33,862 nt of DNA. Source: Flavobacteriaceae bacterium. Lineage in GTDB: Bacteria; Bacteroidota; Bacteroidia; Flavobacteriales; Flavobacteriaceae. The DNA is taken from NCBI GenBank assembly GCA_022424955.1, contig JAKMGK010000087.1:1-33862 (forward strand), read 5' to 3'. The notes under the pieces are model-generated. The model searched no databases. It was given only the letters and a program-made list of their open reading frames with translations, and was not told the DNA's origin. Below are positions 16,792-24,880 of the stretch, piece after piece. The translations under genes and the position numbers were made by a program. Positions within the stretch are counted from its first letter, which is position 1; the number at the start of each line of letters is the position of its first letter.

Positions 16792-16825
16792 TTTGCGTTA
16801 CTTTATCTACTTTTAGCGTTATTTT
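16792..16825 (+). promoter_or_regulatory. Direct-repeat candidate AraC-type activator site upstream of hemA
   Basis: Two 13-mers, TTTGCGTTACTTT (16792-16804) and TTAGCGTTATTTT (16813-16825), agree at 11 of 13 bases and lie exactly 21 bases apart, two helical turns. AraC-family proteins bind tandem half-sites at this phase. The downstream copy covers the -33 position of the hemA promoter, the usual place for an activator that replaces a missing -33 box. A degenerate inverted copy (TAACGTCC) follows at 16833-16840. Confidence 0.55.
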
Positions 16826-16842
16826 TTTTCTTTAACGTCCTT

Positions 16843-16850
16843 TATTTTTG
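16843..16850 (+). promoter_or_regulatory. -7 promoter element of the hemA operon
   Basis: TATTTTTG, a full match to TAnnTTTG, 21 bases before the hemA ATG. No TTTG or TTG is found 17-23 bases upstream, consistent with an activator-dependent promoter. Confidence 0.65.
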
Positions 16851-16871
16851 TGGTGGATTTAGATTTGATAA

Positions 16872-18119
16872 ATGAAGGTAGATTCTACTACACAACATTT
16901 TTATACCATTGGGATAAGCTACAAGACAGCTGACCTTAATACAAGGGGTCAATTTAGTTTAAGCAATGAACAATGTGTTAGCTTACTGAAAGAAGCGAAA
17001 GATAAAGGGATTAAAGAAATCTTAATCAATACTACCTGCAATAGGACAGAGATTTATGCCTATGCAGCACACCCCTACCAAGTCATTAAATTACTTTGCG
17101 CCCATTCGGGTGGAGCGTTAAGTGTTTTTGAACAATTAGGTTACATCCTCAAAAACGAAGCTGCTATTCACCATATCTTTAAAGTAGGAACGGGGTTAGA
17201 TTCTCAAATTTTAGGAGATTTTGAAATTATAGGCCAATTAAAGCAAGGATTTTATCGCTCTAAGAAATTAGAGCTAGTCAATGGCTTTTCAGAACGACTA
17301 GTCAATGCAGTGATTCAAGCCAGTAAACGCATTAAAACCGAAACAAAAATCTCCACAGGAGCGACCTCTGTTGCGTTTGCTTCGGTACAATATATCATTC
17401 AAAATATCGAAGCTGTTTCAGATAAAAATATTCTGCTATTTGGTACAGGCAAAATTGGAAGAAACACTTGTGAAAACCTTATCAAGCATACCGAAAATGA
17501 TCATATTGTCTTAATTAACCGCACCCACGAAAAGGCAAAAAATATCGCGGGTAAATTCAATGTACTAGTAAAAGAATATGGAGAATTACCCACAGAAATT
17601 CGCAAAGCGGATGTCATGATTGTCGCTACGGGTGCACAACTTCCCACGGTGGCAAAAGACATTATTCATACAGGAAAGCCTTTGTTAATTCTAGACTTAT
17701 CCATTCCTAGTAACGTTCATGAAAATGTGAAAAGCCTACCGCATGTTAAAGTGGTCAATCTAGATGCCCTCTCACAAATCACAAATAAAACTCTGGAAGA
17801 ACGCAAAAAACACTTGCCTCATGCAGAAGAAATTCTTGGTGAAATTGAGGCAGAGTTTTTACAATGGTTACACGACCGTCAATATGCCCCAACCCTACGT
17901 GCTTTAAAAGCAAAATTAACTGACCAACAAACTGCCGAAATTAAAGCCCGCGAACGCAAACAAAACTTACCTGATGAAGCTACCCTAGTTTCTGATCAAA
18001 TGATTCAAAAAATTACCGGACAATTAGCCAATTTCTTAAAAGAAAATCCAGCTAAAGCCAGTGATGCTTTAAGCATTTTTAAAGATGTTTTTCAATTAGA
18101 TCCTTCGCATCATGAATAG
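16872..18119 (+). CDS. hemA: Glutamyl-tRNA reductase
   Basis: Reduces glutamyl-tRNA(Glu) with NADPH to glutamate-1-semialdehyde, the first committed step of C5-pathway heme synthesis. The 415 residues show the catalytic-domain motif GISYKTADLNTR (14-25; Tyr in place of the more common His), the nucleophile Cys56 in NTTCNRTEIYAY, LGDFEIIGQLKQGF, and the NADPH-binding FGTGKIGRN. The C-terminal dimerisation helices are complete. It is the first gene of the plus-strand hem operon and overlaps hemC by 8 bases. The partner enzyme HemL, needed to make 5-aminolevulinate, is not in the window. Control is likely through the direct repeats and the AraC-type protein next door. Confidence 0.97.
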   Translation: MKVDSTTQHFYTIGISYKTADLNTRGQFSLSNEQCVSLLKEAKDKGIKEILINTTCNRTEIYAYAAHPYQVIKLLCAHSGGALSVFEQLGYILKNEAAIHHIFKVGTGLDSQILGDFEIIGQLKQGFYRSKKLELVNGFSERLVNAVIQASKRIKTETKISTGATSVAFASVQYIIQNIEAVSDKNILLFGTGKIGRNTCENLIKHTENDHIVLINRTHEKAKNIAGKFNVLVKEYGELPTEIRKADVMIVATGAQLPTVAKDIIHTGKPLLILDLSIPSNVHENVKSLPHVKVVNLDALSQITNKTLEERKKHLPHAEEILGEIEAEFLQWLHDRQYAPTLRALKAKLTDQQTAEIKARERKQNLPDEATLVSDQMIQKITGQLANFLKENPAKASDALSIFKDVFQLDPSHHE

Positions 18120-19026
18120 GGCTTTGCGCATAGGGACACGCGATAGCGCTTTGGCCCTTTGGCAAGCAAAAACCTTGCAAGAACGTTTACTAGAATTAGG
18201 TATTTCTGCAGAACTTGTCCCCATTAAAAGTCAAGGAGATCTCAATTTAGAGCAACCCCTATATGATATGGGAATCACCGGTATTTTCACAAAGACCCTA
18301 GACATCGCATTACTCAATAAAGACATCGATCTGGCCATACACAGCATGAAAGATGTTCCCACAAAATTACCTAAAGGGATCGTTCAAGCGGCTGTTTTAG
18401 AAAGAGGTCCAGTGCGAGATATAATCGTGTGGAAGAATTCTATGGCTAAAGCCAAAGAGACAAAGACCATCGCCACAGGAAGCCTTAGAAGGAAAGCGCA
18501 ATGGAAAATGCAAAACCCACAAGACAAGATAGTTCCATTAAGAGGGAATATTCAAACCCGACTAAAAAAATTACAAGAAGAAGATTGGGATGGAGCCATT
18601 TTTGCCGAAGCTGCCCTGCATCGACTAAAAATTAAAAACGAAATTATTGAACCCCTTGATCAGCTGTTACCCGCTCCAGCACAAGGCGCTTTAATGGTGG
18701 TGTGCCGTTTAGAAGACGAAGACATCGCCCAGCAACTCACCTTACTCAATGACCGGGAAGCAGAGGTTTGCGCTCAGGTGGAACGCGATTTTTTAAGCAC
18801 CCTCGAAGGAGGCTGTACAGCGCCCATTGGTGCATATGCTTATTGCGATCATGATACCGTCCATTTTAGTGGAGGGCTATATTCTTTAAAGGGAGGTGCC
18901 CCACAAGAAATCAAAAAGAGCTTTGCGAAAAAAGAAGCCCGTGAGATGGGAGAGACACTGGCCAAAGAATTACTCCAACAAGGAGGAGACGCATTGATGA
19001 AAGAATTTAAAAAAGGACATGCTTGA
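18112..19026 (+). CDS. hemC: Porphobilinogen deaminase (hydroxymethylbilane synthase)
   Basis: Joins four porphobilinogens into hydroxymethylbilane using a covalent dipyrromethane cofactor. The 304 residues match family length. Cys235 in LEGGCTAPIGAY is the cofactor attachment site, and Asp81 in HSMKDVP is the catalytic aspartate. The basic segments GTRDSALALWQ, TGSLRRKAQ and LRGNIQTR line the substrate cleft. It overlaps hemA by 8 bases and hemD by 8 bases, so the three are almost certainly translated from one mRNA. An AAAAGGAC sequence near its end may serve as a ribosome binding site for hemD. Confidence 0.98.
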   Translation: MNRALRIGTRDSALALWQAKTLQERLLELGISAELVPIKSQGDLNLEQPLYDMGITGIFTKTLDIALLNKDIDLAIHSMKDVPTKLPKGIVQAAVLERGPVRDIIVWKNSMAKAKETKTIATGSLRRKAQWKMQNPQDKIVPLRGNIQTRLKKLQEEDWDGAIFAEAALHRLKIKNEIIEPLDQLLPAPAQGALMVVCRLEDEDIAQQLTLLNDREAEVCAQVERDFLSTLEGGCTAPIGAYAYCDHDTVHFSGGLYSLKGGAPQEIKKSFAKKEAREMGETLAKELLQQGGDALMKEFKKGHA

Positions 19027-19678
19027 ATTTAGACTTTTATCGACAAAATGTTTGTCTGTCGAACAGCAAAATAGGCTTATTCAAACAGGCGTTAGCTACA
19101 GCTGTTGGGACTTTATCAAAAGTACTCCCACAAATTTTAAGGCTAATCCAGAGAATAAATCCTTAATTTTTAGTTCTCAAAATGCGGTTAAATCAGTCTT
19201 TAATCAATTCCGCTTTAGGGGGAATAACTGTTATTGTGTAGGGGGGGAAACGCAAAAGCTTTTAGAAGAAAATGGTCAAAAAGTAGTTAAAATGACTCAA
19301 AATGCGTCAATTTTAGCTGATTTTATCCTAAAAAACACAAAAAAAGAGCCTTTTTTGTTTTTTACAGGAAATCAAAGAATGCCCGCCATCGAAGCAGCTT
19401 TTGCGCGAGAAAATAGATCACTTGAAGTCGTTGAAACTTATACAAGTAGCGCACAACCCAAAGCCATGGGAAATTATGACGCTGTTCTTTTTTACAGCCC
19501 TTCTGGGGTAGAAAGCTATTTACAAAATAACAGCCTAGCAGATAGCACCAGTTTTGCCATAGGAGAAACAACTGCACAAAGTCTAAAAAAATATACTGAC
19601 AATATTATCACAGCAACACAGCCCACCATAGAACATCTAATTGCCGCTGTTAGAAAATACACAACAACACTAGCATGA
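19019..19678 (+). CDS. hemD: Uroporphyrinogen-III synthase
   Basis: Closes hydroxymethylbilane into uroporphyrinogen III with inversion of ring D. The family is poorly conserved; the call rests on length (219 residues), the two-lobed pattern, the motifs [12 protein letters not shown] (about 49-60) and [14 protein letters not shown] (about 156-169), the segment [11 protein letters not shown], and above all the position between hemC and hemE. It overlaps hemC by 8 bases and hemE by 4 (ATGA). It is preceded by an AAGGA-like ribosome binding site, unusual for this window. Confidence 0.92.
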   Translation: MLEFRLLSTKCLSVEQQNRLIQTGVSYSCWDFIKSTPTNFKANPENKSLIFSSQNAVKSVFNQFRFRGNNCYCVGGETQKLLEENGQKVVKMTQNASILADFILKNTKKEPFLFFTGNQRMPAIEAAFARENRSLEVVETYTSSAQPKAMGNYDAVLFYSPSGVESYLQNNSLADSTSFAIGETTAQSLKKYTDNIITATQPTIEHLIAAVRKYTTTLA

Positions 19679-20700
19679 TACAAAACGATCTATTTTTACG
19701 CGCTTTAAAAGGAGAAACTGTTGAACGTCCCCCCGTGTGGATGATGCGTCAAGCAGGAAGGTATCTCCCCGATTTTATGAAGCTCAAAGCAAAATATGAC
19801 TTCTTTACCCGCTGTCAAACCCCAGAACTAGCCACAGAAATCACCATATTGCCCATTGAGCAAATTGGAACTGATGCCGCTATTTTGTTCAGCGATATTC
19901 TAGTAGTGCTACAAGCCATGAATATCGAGGTAGAGATGAAAGCTGAGGTGGGGCCATGGATTCCCACCCCCATTCGTTCAGAAAAAGAACTCAATGAGGT
20001 AATTGTTCCCGATGCTGAAGTTGCGCTTTCTTATGTAATCGAAGCGGTAAAAATGACAAAACAAGCCTTAAACGACCAAGTGCCTTTGATTGGTTTTGCT
20101 GGTTCTCCCTGGACCTTATTGTGCTATGCCGTTCAAGGGCAAGGCTCTAAAAACTTTGACAAGGCAAAAGCCTTTTGCTTTAGTCAACCCGAACTAGCTC
20201 ATCGTTTACTTCAAATGATTACAAATACCACCATCGACTATCTTAAAGCTAAAGTAGCTGCGGGAGTGGATGCTGTTCAACTCTTTGACTCATGGGGAGG
20301 ATTACTCTCTCCTGACGATTACAACATTTTCTCCTGGCCCTATATTCAGCAAATTGTTACCGCATTAAAAGATGATATTCCCGTGATCGTCTTTGGGAAA
20401 GGCTGTTGGTTTGCCTTACATGATATGGCAAAATCTGGCGCAAGTGCTCTAGGGGTAGACTGGACTTGTTCTGCGCGCAATGCGCGTTACCTCTCGGGAG
20501 GGCAAATAACCCTACAAGGAAACTTCGATCCTTCCCGCTTACTTTCTCCTATCCCCACCATCAAAAGCGAAGTCAAAAAAATGATTGATGGCTTTGGAAA
20601 AGATCGTTATATCGTAAACCTAGGTCATGGGATTTTACCTAATATTCCGGTTGATCACGCCCAGGCCTTTATCGATGCCGTAAAAGAATATAAGGTTTAA
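19675..20700 (+). CDS. hemE: Uroporphyrinogen decarboxylase
   Basis: Removes four acetate carboxyls from uroporphyrinogen III to give coproporphyrinogen III. The 341 residues carry the signature [17 protein letters not shown] (18-34), the catalytic Asp74 in LFSDILV, the segment [28 protein letters not shown], and the C-terminal [11 protein letters not shown] with its conserved His. The ATG overlaps the hemD TGA. Three bases separate its stop from hemF. All key residues are present. Confidence 0.98.
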   Translation: MIQNDLFLRALKGETVERPPVWMMRQAGRYLPDFMKLKAKYDFFTRCQTPELATEITILPIEQIGTDAAILFSDILVVLQAMNIEVEMKAEVGPWIPTPIRSEKELNEVIVPDAEVALSYVIEAVKMTKQALNDQVPLIGFAGSPWTLLCYAVQGQGSKNFDKAKAFCFSQPELAHRLLQMITNTTIDYLKAKVAAGVDAVQLFDSWGGLLSPDDYNIFSWPYIQQIVTALKDDIPVIVFGKGCWFALHDMAKSGASALGVDWTCSARNARYLSGGQITLQGNFDPSRLLSPIPTIKSEVKKMIDGFGKDRYIVNLGHGILPNIPVDHAQAFIDAVKEYKV

Positions 20701-20703
20701 AAC

Positions 20704-21612
20704 ATGCGCACCCAATTTTACAACTACATCTGTGACCTACAAGACACCATTACTACGGCGATTGAAAAAGTAGATGGTCAAGCCAGCTTTCAAGAAGACC
20801 TTTGGGATCGCCCAGAAGGAGGTGGAGGCCGTACCCGTGTAATTGAAAATGGGGCGGTTTTTGAAAAAGGAGGCGTCAATATTTCTGGCGTTCATGGTAC
20901 CTTACCAGCTACCATGCAAACACATTTTAATGTAAGTGATGCTTCTTTTTATGCCTGCGGCCTAAGTTTAGTACTTCACCCTAAAAATCCTTTGGCCCCC
21001 ACAGTACACGCGAACTGGCGCTATTTTGAATTGTATGATGCTAATGGTGATATTGCCGATCAATGGTTTGGCGGAGGACTAGATTTAACCCCTTATTACC
21101 TTTTTGAAGAAGATGCCGTTCACTTTCATCAAACTTGTAAAGAAGCTTGTGATATACACGATCCTTCTTTTTATCCAACCTATAAAAAACGTTGTGATGA
21201 ATATTTCTGGAACGCCCACCGCAATGAAGCTCGTGGTTTAGGAGGCTTGTTTTTTGACTACCTCAAGCCACAACAAAAAAGCATGGAAGATTGGTATGCT
21301 TTTGTGACAGATGTAGCTGATCATTTTCTCACGGCCTATCTTCCCATTATTGAAAGAAGAAAAAACCTCCCCTTTACAGAAGATCAACGCAACTGGCAAG
21401 AAATTCGTCGTGGCCGTTATGTAGAGTTTAATCTTGTCCATGATAAAGGCACCTTATTTGGCTTAAAAACAAATGGTCGAATTGAAAGTATTTTGATGAG
21501 TTTACCTCCTCAAGTACAGTGGAAATACAATCATGAAGCTGAAGCAAATTCTCCAGAAGAAGAACTTATCAAAGTGTTGAAACAGCCTAAAAATTGGGTC
21601 GAACTGAAATAG
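20704..21612 (+). CDS. hemF: Oxygen-dependent coproporphyrinogen III oxidase
   Basis: Converts coproporphyrinogen III to protoporphyrinogen IX using O2. The 302 residues show the family motifs GGGGRTRVIENGAVFEKGGV (38-57), THFNVSDASFY, PTVHANWRYFELYD, WFGGGLDLTPYY and GRYVEFNLVHDKGTLFGL. Its presence shows the organism makes heme aerobically; the anaerobic HemN is not in the window but may exist elsewhere. It lies 3 bases after hemE and 30 bases before the antiporter gene that separates it from hemB. Confidence 0.98.
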   Translation: MRTQFYNYICDLQDTITTAIEKVDGQASFQEDLWDRPEGGGGRTRVIENGAVFEKGGVNISGVHGTLPATMQTHFNVSDASFYACGLSLVLHPKNPLAPTVHANWRYFELYDANGDIADQWFGGGLDLTPYYLFEEDAVHFHQTCKEACDIHDPSFYPTYKKRCDEYFWNAHRNEARGLGGLFFDYLKPQQKSMEDWYAFVTDVADHFLTAYLPIIERRKNLPFTEDQRNWQEIRRGRYVEFNLVHDKGTLFGLKTNGRIESILMSLPPQVQWKYNHEAEANSPEEELIKVLKQPKNWVELK

Positions 21613-21642
21613 ATTCTCTATCTTGATTAAAAGTATAAATGC

Positions 21643-22959
21643 ATGAGTACTCTTTCAATCTTAATTGTTTTACCGCTCTTGATTATCTTTTCCTATGTGT
21701 TTGATATTATTGCACGTAAAACAAAATTCCCTGCAGTCATCTTATTGATGTTTACAGGGATTAGCGTTCGATTAGCTACCACGATTTACGGCATAGATAA
21801 TTTTGACTTTTTAGACGGACTTATTCCTGTTTTAGGTACAATTGGACTAATCCTTATTGTCTTAGAAGGGGCCCTTGAACTCAATATTACGGTGAATAAA
21901 CTACCCGTGATTATCAAAGGATTTCTCGCCGCTGGCCTTATTTTAATCCTTAACGTAATCGCAATTAGTCTGGCGTTTGAACACCTTTTGGGTATGTCTC
22001 ATCAAGCAGCAATAATTTATGCTACACCACTTTCAATAATTAGTAGTGCAGTGGCGATTCCCTCAAGTGCTGGGTTGAGACAACAAGAAAAAGAATTTGT
22101 CGTTTATGAATCCACCTTTTCAGACATACTAGGAATCATGCTATTTAATTATGCGATTCGACAGTTTGAGACTAATCAATCTCTTGTGAGTGCAGAATCA
22201 CTTCTCGCTTTAGGCATGCAAATACTTGGGGTTATTGGGGTATCCTTATTCATTACTTTTTGTCTCTTTCAATTATTGCAAAAAATTGGACACCATGTCA
22301 AATTCTTCCTCATTTTAGCCCTACTCATTTTAGTTTATGCCTTCGGAAAATACTTTCATCTCCCGGCACTGGTAACTATTTTTATTTTTGGGCTATTCCT
22401 TAGTAATGTGAAGGCTTTACTTCCAGGTTTTTTAAAGCGAAGACTGGATTTAGAAGAAACAGAAAAAGGCCTACATGAATTTCATATCCTAACTGCAGAA
22501 TCTACCTTTTTAGTTAAAACTTTTTTCTTCCTTTTCTTTGGGTTCTCTATTAAAATAACTGACTTTACTTCCGCAGAACCCTTTATTTATGGCTTGATCA
22601 TTTTTGGAATAATGTGGGCATTACGTTATGTATATTTTACAGCAACCACTTTCAAGTTAAGCCCCTCACCCCTTGTTTTTATATCTCCACGTGGGTTGAT
22701 TAGTATTCTACTTTTTTTACAAATTGATGAAATCAAGTTCCTAGAAAACACTCCAGTACTAATTGACGAAAAAGTACTACTAGTGGTTATTTTAAGTTCA
22801 ATGCTAGTCATGACAAAAGGCACCATGAAAAAAGAAGCAGCAGAAACAGTATTAGAAGATGATATCACTATCCCAGGTCAAATAGCAGTACTTCAAAATC
22901 AAGAAGACGAAATAGACAATAATCTTCCTTCAGAAGAAGGAGAACAAGAAACTTTATAA
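21643..22959 (+). CDS. Cation:proton antiporter (CPA family)
   Basis: A 438-residue inner-membrane protein with about 12-13 helices, of the sodium or potassium/proton antiporter superfamily. The opening FDIIARKTKFPAVILLMFTG and the middle segment ATPLSIISSAVAIPSSAGL are typical of this fold. The last 40 residues are a soluble acidic tail (EDEIDNNLPSEEGEQE), and no TrkA-N domain is attached. The transported ion cannot be told from sequence. It sits between hemF (30 bases) and hemB (3 bases) on the same strand, so it is read with the heme operon, though whether it has any role in heme synthesis is unknown. Confidence 0.88.
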   Translation: MSTLSILIVLPLLIIFSYVFDIIARKTKFPAVILLMFTGISVRLATTIYGIDNFDFLDGLIPVLGTIGLILIVLEGALELNITVNKLPVIIKGFLAAGLILILNVIAISLAFEHLLGMSHQAAIIYATPLSIISSAVAIPSSAGLRQQEKEFVVYESTFSDILGIMLFNYAIRQFETNQSLVSAESLLALGMQILGVIGVSLFITFCLFQLLQKIGHHVKFFLILALLILVYAFGKYFHLPALVTIFIFGLFLSNVKALLPGFLKRRLDLEETEKGLHEFHILTAESTFLVKTFFFLFFGFSIKITDFTSAEPFIYGLIIFGIMWALRYVYFTATTFKLSPSPLVFISPRGLISILLFLQIDEIKFLENTPVLIDEKVLLVVILSSMLVMTKGTMKKEAAETVLEDDITIPGQIAVLQNQEDEIDNNLPSEEGEQETL

Positions 22960-22962
22960 GTT

Positions 22963-23940
22963 ATGTATCCATTAAAGCGCAATAGAAGATTAAGAACCAG
23001 TGCAGCCGTTAGGAGCTTAGTACGAGAACAAAGCCTTAGTGTTGACGATTTTATTGTCCCGCTATTTGTTGTCGAAGGAAGCAATATTAAAGAAGAAATT
23101 CCCTCCATGCCAGATTATTACCGTATGAGTCTGGATTTAATTGTTGATGAAGTGAAATCACTTTGGGCTTTAGGCCTAAAAAGTGTTTTGCTCTTTGTAA
23201 AAGTTCCTGATTTATTAAAAGACAATAAAGGAACGGAAGCTTTAAATCCAAAAGGATTGATGCAACGCGCCATTAAAACAGTTAAAAAAGCCTGTCCAAA
23301 GATGCTTGTAATGACAGATGTTGCACTAGACCCCTATTCTTCTTTTGGTCACGATGGAATTGTCGAAGAAGGCATTATCTTGAATGATCCTACAAAAGAG
23401 GTCTTGGCTAAAATAGCCTTATCCCATGCACAAGCAGGAGCAGATTTTGTCGCCCCTAGTGATATGATGGACGGCCGTGTTGAATACATAAGAGAATTAT
23501 TAGAAGCGGAAGGTTTTCACCACACGGGTATTATGAGTTATAGTGCCAAATATGCCTCTTCTTTTTATGCCCCTTTTCGCGATGCATTAGACTCTGCCCC
23601 GGGCTTTGGAGATAAAAAAACTTATCAAATGGATTTTCATAATCGGAAAGAAGCCATTAGTGAAACCTTACTCGATATTGAGGAAGGCGCAGACATTGTT
23701 ATGGTTAAACCTGGAATGGCCTATTTAGATATCATTCGAGATTTAGCCGAGCAAATTGAAACCCCCATTGCAGCTTATCAAGTAAGTGGAGAATATGCCA
23801 TGTTAAAAGCTGCAGCTGCAAAAGGCTGGATTGATTATGACGCCATTGTTTATGAGCAACTTATTGCGTTTAAACGCGCTGGAGCCTCATTAATCGCTAC
23901 TTATACTGCCAAAGACGCTGCGCGTATTTTAAGCACATAA
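22963..23940 (+). CDS. hemB: Porphobilinogen synthase (delta-aminolevulinate dehydratase), Asp/Mg type
   Basis: Condenses two 5-aminolevulinates into porphobilinogen. Both Schiff-base lysines are present, Lys196 (MSYSAKYASSFY) and Lys249 (VMVKPGMAYLD). At the site that binds catalytic zinc through three cysteines in E. coli-type enzymes, this protein has Ala121, Asp123 and Asp131 (TDVALDPYSSFGHDG), so it should be a zinc-independent, magnesium-type enzyme like that of Pseudomonas. Length (325) is normal. It is the last hem gene of the plus-strand operon, 3 bases after the antiporter. Downstream, 47 bases without a recognisable terminator lead to the DM13 gene. Confidence 0.97.
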   Translation: MYPLKRNRRLRTSAAVRSLVREQSLSVDDFIVPLFVVEGSNIKEEIPSMPDYYRMSLDLIVDEVKSLWALGLKSVLLFVKVPDLLKDNKGTEALNPKGLMQRAIKTVKKACPKMLVMTDVALDPYSSFGHDGIVEEGIILNDPTKEVLAKIALSHAQAGADFVAPSDMMDGRVEYIRELLEAEGFHHTGIMSYSAKYASSFYAPFRDALDSAPGFGDKKTYQMDFHNRKEAISETLLDIEEGADIVMVKPGMAYLDIIRDLAEQIETPIAAYQVSGEYAMLKAAAAKGWIDYDAIVYEQLIAFKRAGASLIATYTAKDAARILST

Positions 23941-23987
23941 AATAAAAAGACATTGTTTTTGTGGATTTGTTTTAAAATACAATCTCC

Positions 23988-24323
23988 ATGAAACGCCCTT
24001 TATCTCTATGGATTTGTTTACTTTTTCTCGCTTTTATAGGAGAAGATTTTGTCGACGACTATGTAGATCCTAATTTAAGAATCACTAACGCCATTATTAG
24101 CATTAGAGAAGGCTTGAGTTATCAATTCGAAGCATTGTTCTTTGATGAGTCTGGACGAGAGGTCAACAATCCTACCTTAGAATGGTCTGCCATTCCTCCC
24201 ACAGCAGTCGAAATTCAATCCGACGGAACACTAAAAGCCTTGGAAACGGGTAATGTATTACTCACTGTTAGTACTATTGGGATTCAAGGAGATCCCATTG
24301 AAGCAAGTTTTCTTTTGAAATAA
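23988..24323 (+). CDS. N-terminal part of an Ig-like/DM13 surface protein, broken by a frameshift
   Basis: 111 residues: a signal-peptide-like start (MKRPLSLWICLLFLAFIG), then an Ig-like (Big_2-type) domain at about 30-110 with SDGTLKALETGNVLLTVST near its end. The beginning EDFVDDYVDPNLRIT resembles flavobacterial lipoproteins, but the cysteine expected just before it is missing. The frame stops at TAA (24321-24323) in mid-strand of the domain. A shift of -1 at the TTTT run (24308-24311) continues the domain as ASFSFEITPKG and enters the Thr-rich linker and DM13 domain of the next open frame. I judge both pieces to be one gene, 23988-24880. Whether the shift is real, programmed or a sequence error is open. 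Confidence 0.75.
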   Translation: MKRPLSLWICLLFLAFIGEDFVDDYVDPNLRITNAIISIREGLSYQFEALFFDESGREVNNPTLEWSAIPPTAVEIQSDGTLKALETGNVLLTVSTIGIQGDPIEASFLLK

Positions 24324-24336
24324 CCCCAAAAGGGGT
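24308..24336 (+). other. Frameshift point and downstream hairpin in the DM13 gene
   Basis: TTTTC at 24308-24312 is where a one-base backward shift joins the two reading frames; the downstream frame is closed by a TGA at 24299-24301, so the join must fall between 24302 and 24320. A GC-rich hairpin ACCCC-AAAA-GGGGT follows at 24323-24336, beginning 11 bases after the T run. The run is short and the codons do not form a classical slippery heptamer. Confidence 0.6.
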
Positions 24337-24880
24337 GAGTGAAGTAACCACAACCACTACAGAGGTAAGCTCTAGCACCACAGATACTGCAACAACGACT
24401 ACAGATACGCCCACCTCAACTACAGAGACCTCAACATCAACCACAGACACGGCTACTTCTACTTCTAATACCTCGAGTTCAACAGACTCGAACAATGAGA
24501 ATAATGATAGTATAGATGAGGAGGGAGAAGAGGTGGATAATGGGATTGTGGTCGCCCCACAATTTTTTGAGGGACAAATACGCACCACTTCCTGCTACAC
24601 GCTTGAGGGAAATTTTCGTTATGAACACAATGGAACACAAATTATCTTAAGTCTAGATGATACTTACCGCGCTTCCTCATCTTTACCAGGCTTATACCTT
24701 TATTTAACGAACAATCCTAACTCTCCAGAAGATGGATATGAAGTTGGTGCAGTGAGTGTTTTTTCTGGAGAACACAGCTATACTCTACCTGCCTCGATTG
24801 GTCTAATGGACTATAAATATCTGCTTTACTGGTGTAAACCATTTCGGGTAAAAGTAGGAGATGCTCAACTCTTTGAATAA
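24335..24880 (+). CDS. C-terminal part of the same protein: Thr/Ser-rich linker plus DM13 domain
   Basis: 181 codons counted from a GTG at 24335. Residues 5-50 are a low-complexity Thr/Ser tract, followed by an acidic stretch (NNENNDSIDEEGEEVD) and a DM13-type domain (about 75-181) with the typical LYLTNNPNSPEDGYEVG, SGEHSYTLP, YLLYWCKPFRVKVGDAQL pattern. DM13 domains have been proposed to take part in redox reactions, with the near-invariant Cys in the WCKPF motif. This piece has no signal peptide, and its frame is open upstream across SFEITPKG without a Met. It should be read as the continuation of the Ig-like fragment, giving an exported protein. The stop overlaps the next ATG (TAATG). Confidence 0.75.
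   Translation: MSEVTTTTTEVSSSTTDTATTTTDTPTSTTETSTSTTDTATSTSNTSSSTDSNNENNDSIDEEGEEVDNGIVVAPQFFEGQIRTTSCYTLEGNFRYEHNGTQIILSLDDTYRASSSLPGLYLYLTNNPNSPEDGYEVGAVSVFSGEHSYTLPASIGLMDYKYLLYWCKPFRVKVGDAQLFE
24347..24484 (+). repeat. Thr/Ser low-complexity coding tract
   Basis: About 46 codons, nearly all Thr, Ser, Asp, Glu or Ala, built from imperfect units such as TTDTAT, TTDTPTS and TTETSTS. It forms a flexible linker between the Ig-like and DM13 domains. Such tracts can vary in length between strains. The minus-strand open frame over it is only its mirror. Confidence 0.8.

Noticed and set aside
24323-24336. ACCCC-AAAA-GGGGT hairpin as a terminator of the first DM13 fragment
   Set aside because: No U-tract follows, and the reading frame resumes through it into the same protein, so termination is unlikely.
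24274-24588. Open frame on the minus strand, rich in Val and Ser, over the DM13 linker
   Set aside because: It is the mirror of the Thr/Ser low-complexity coding tract on the plus strand; no start signal or domain supports it.
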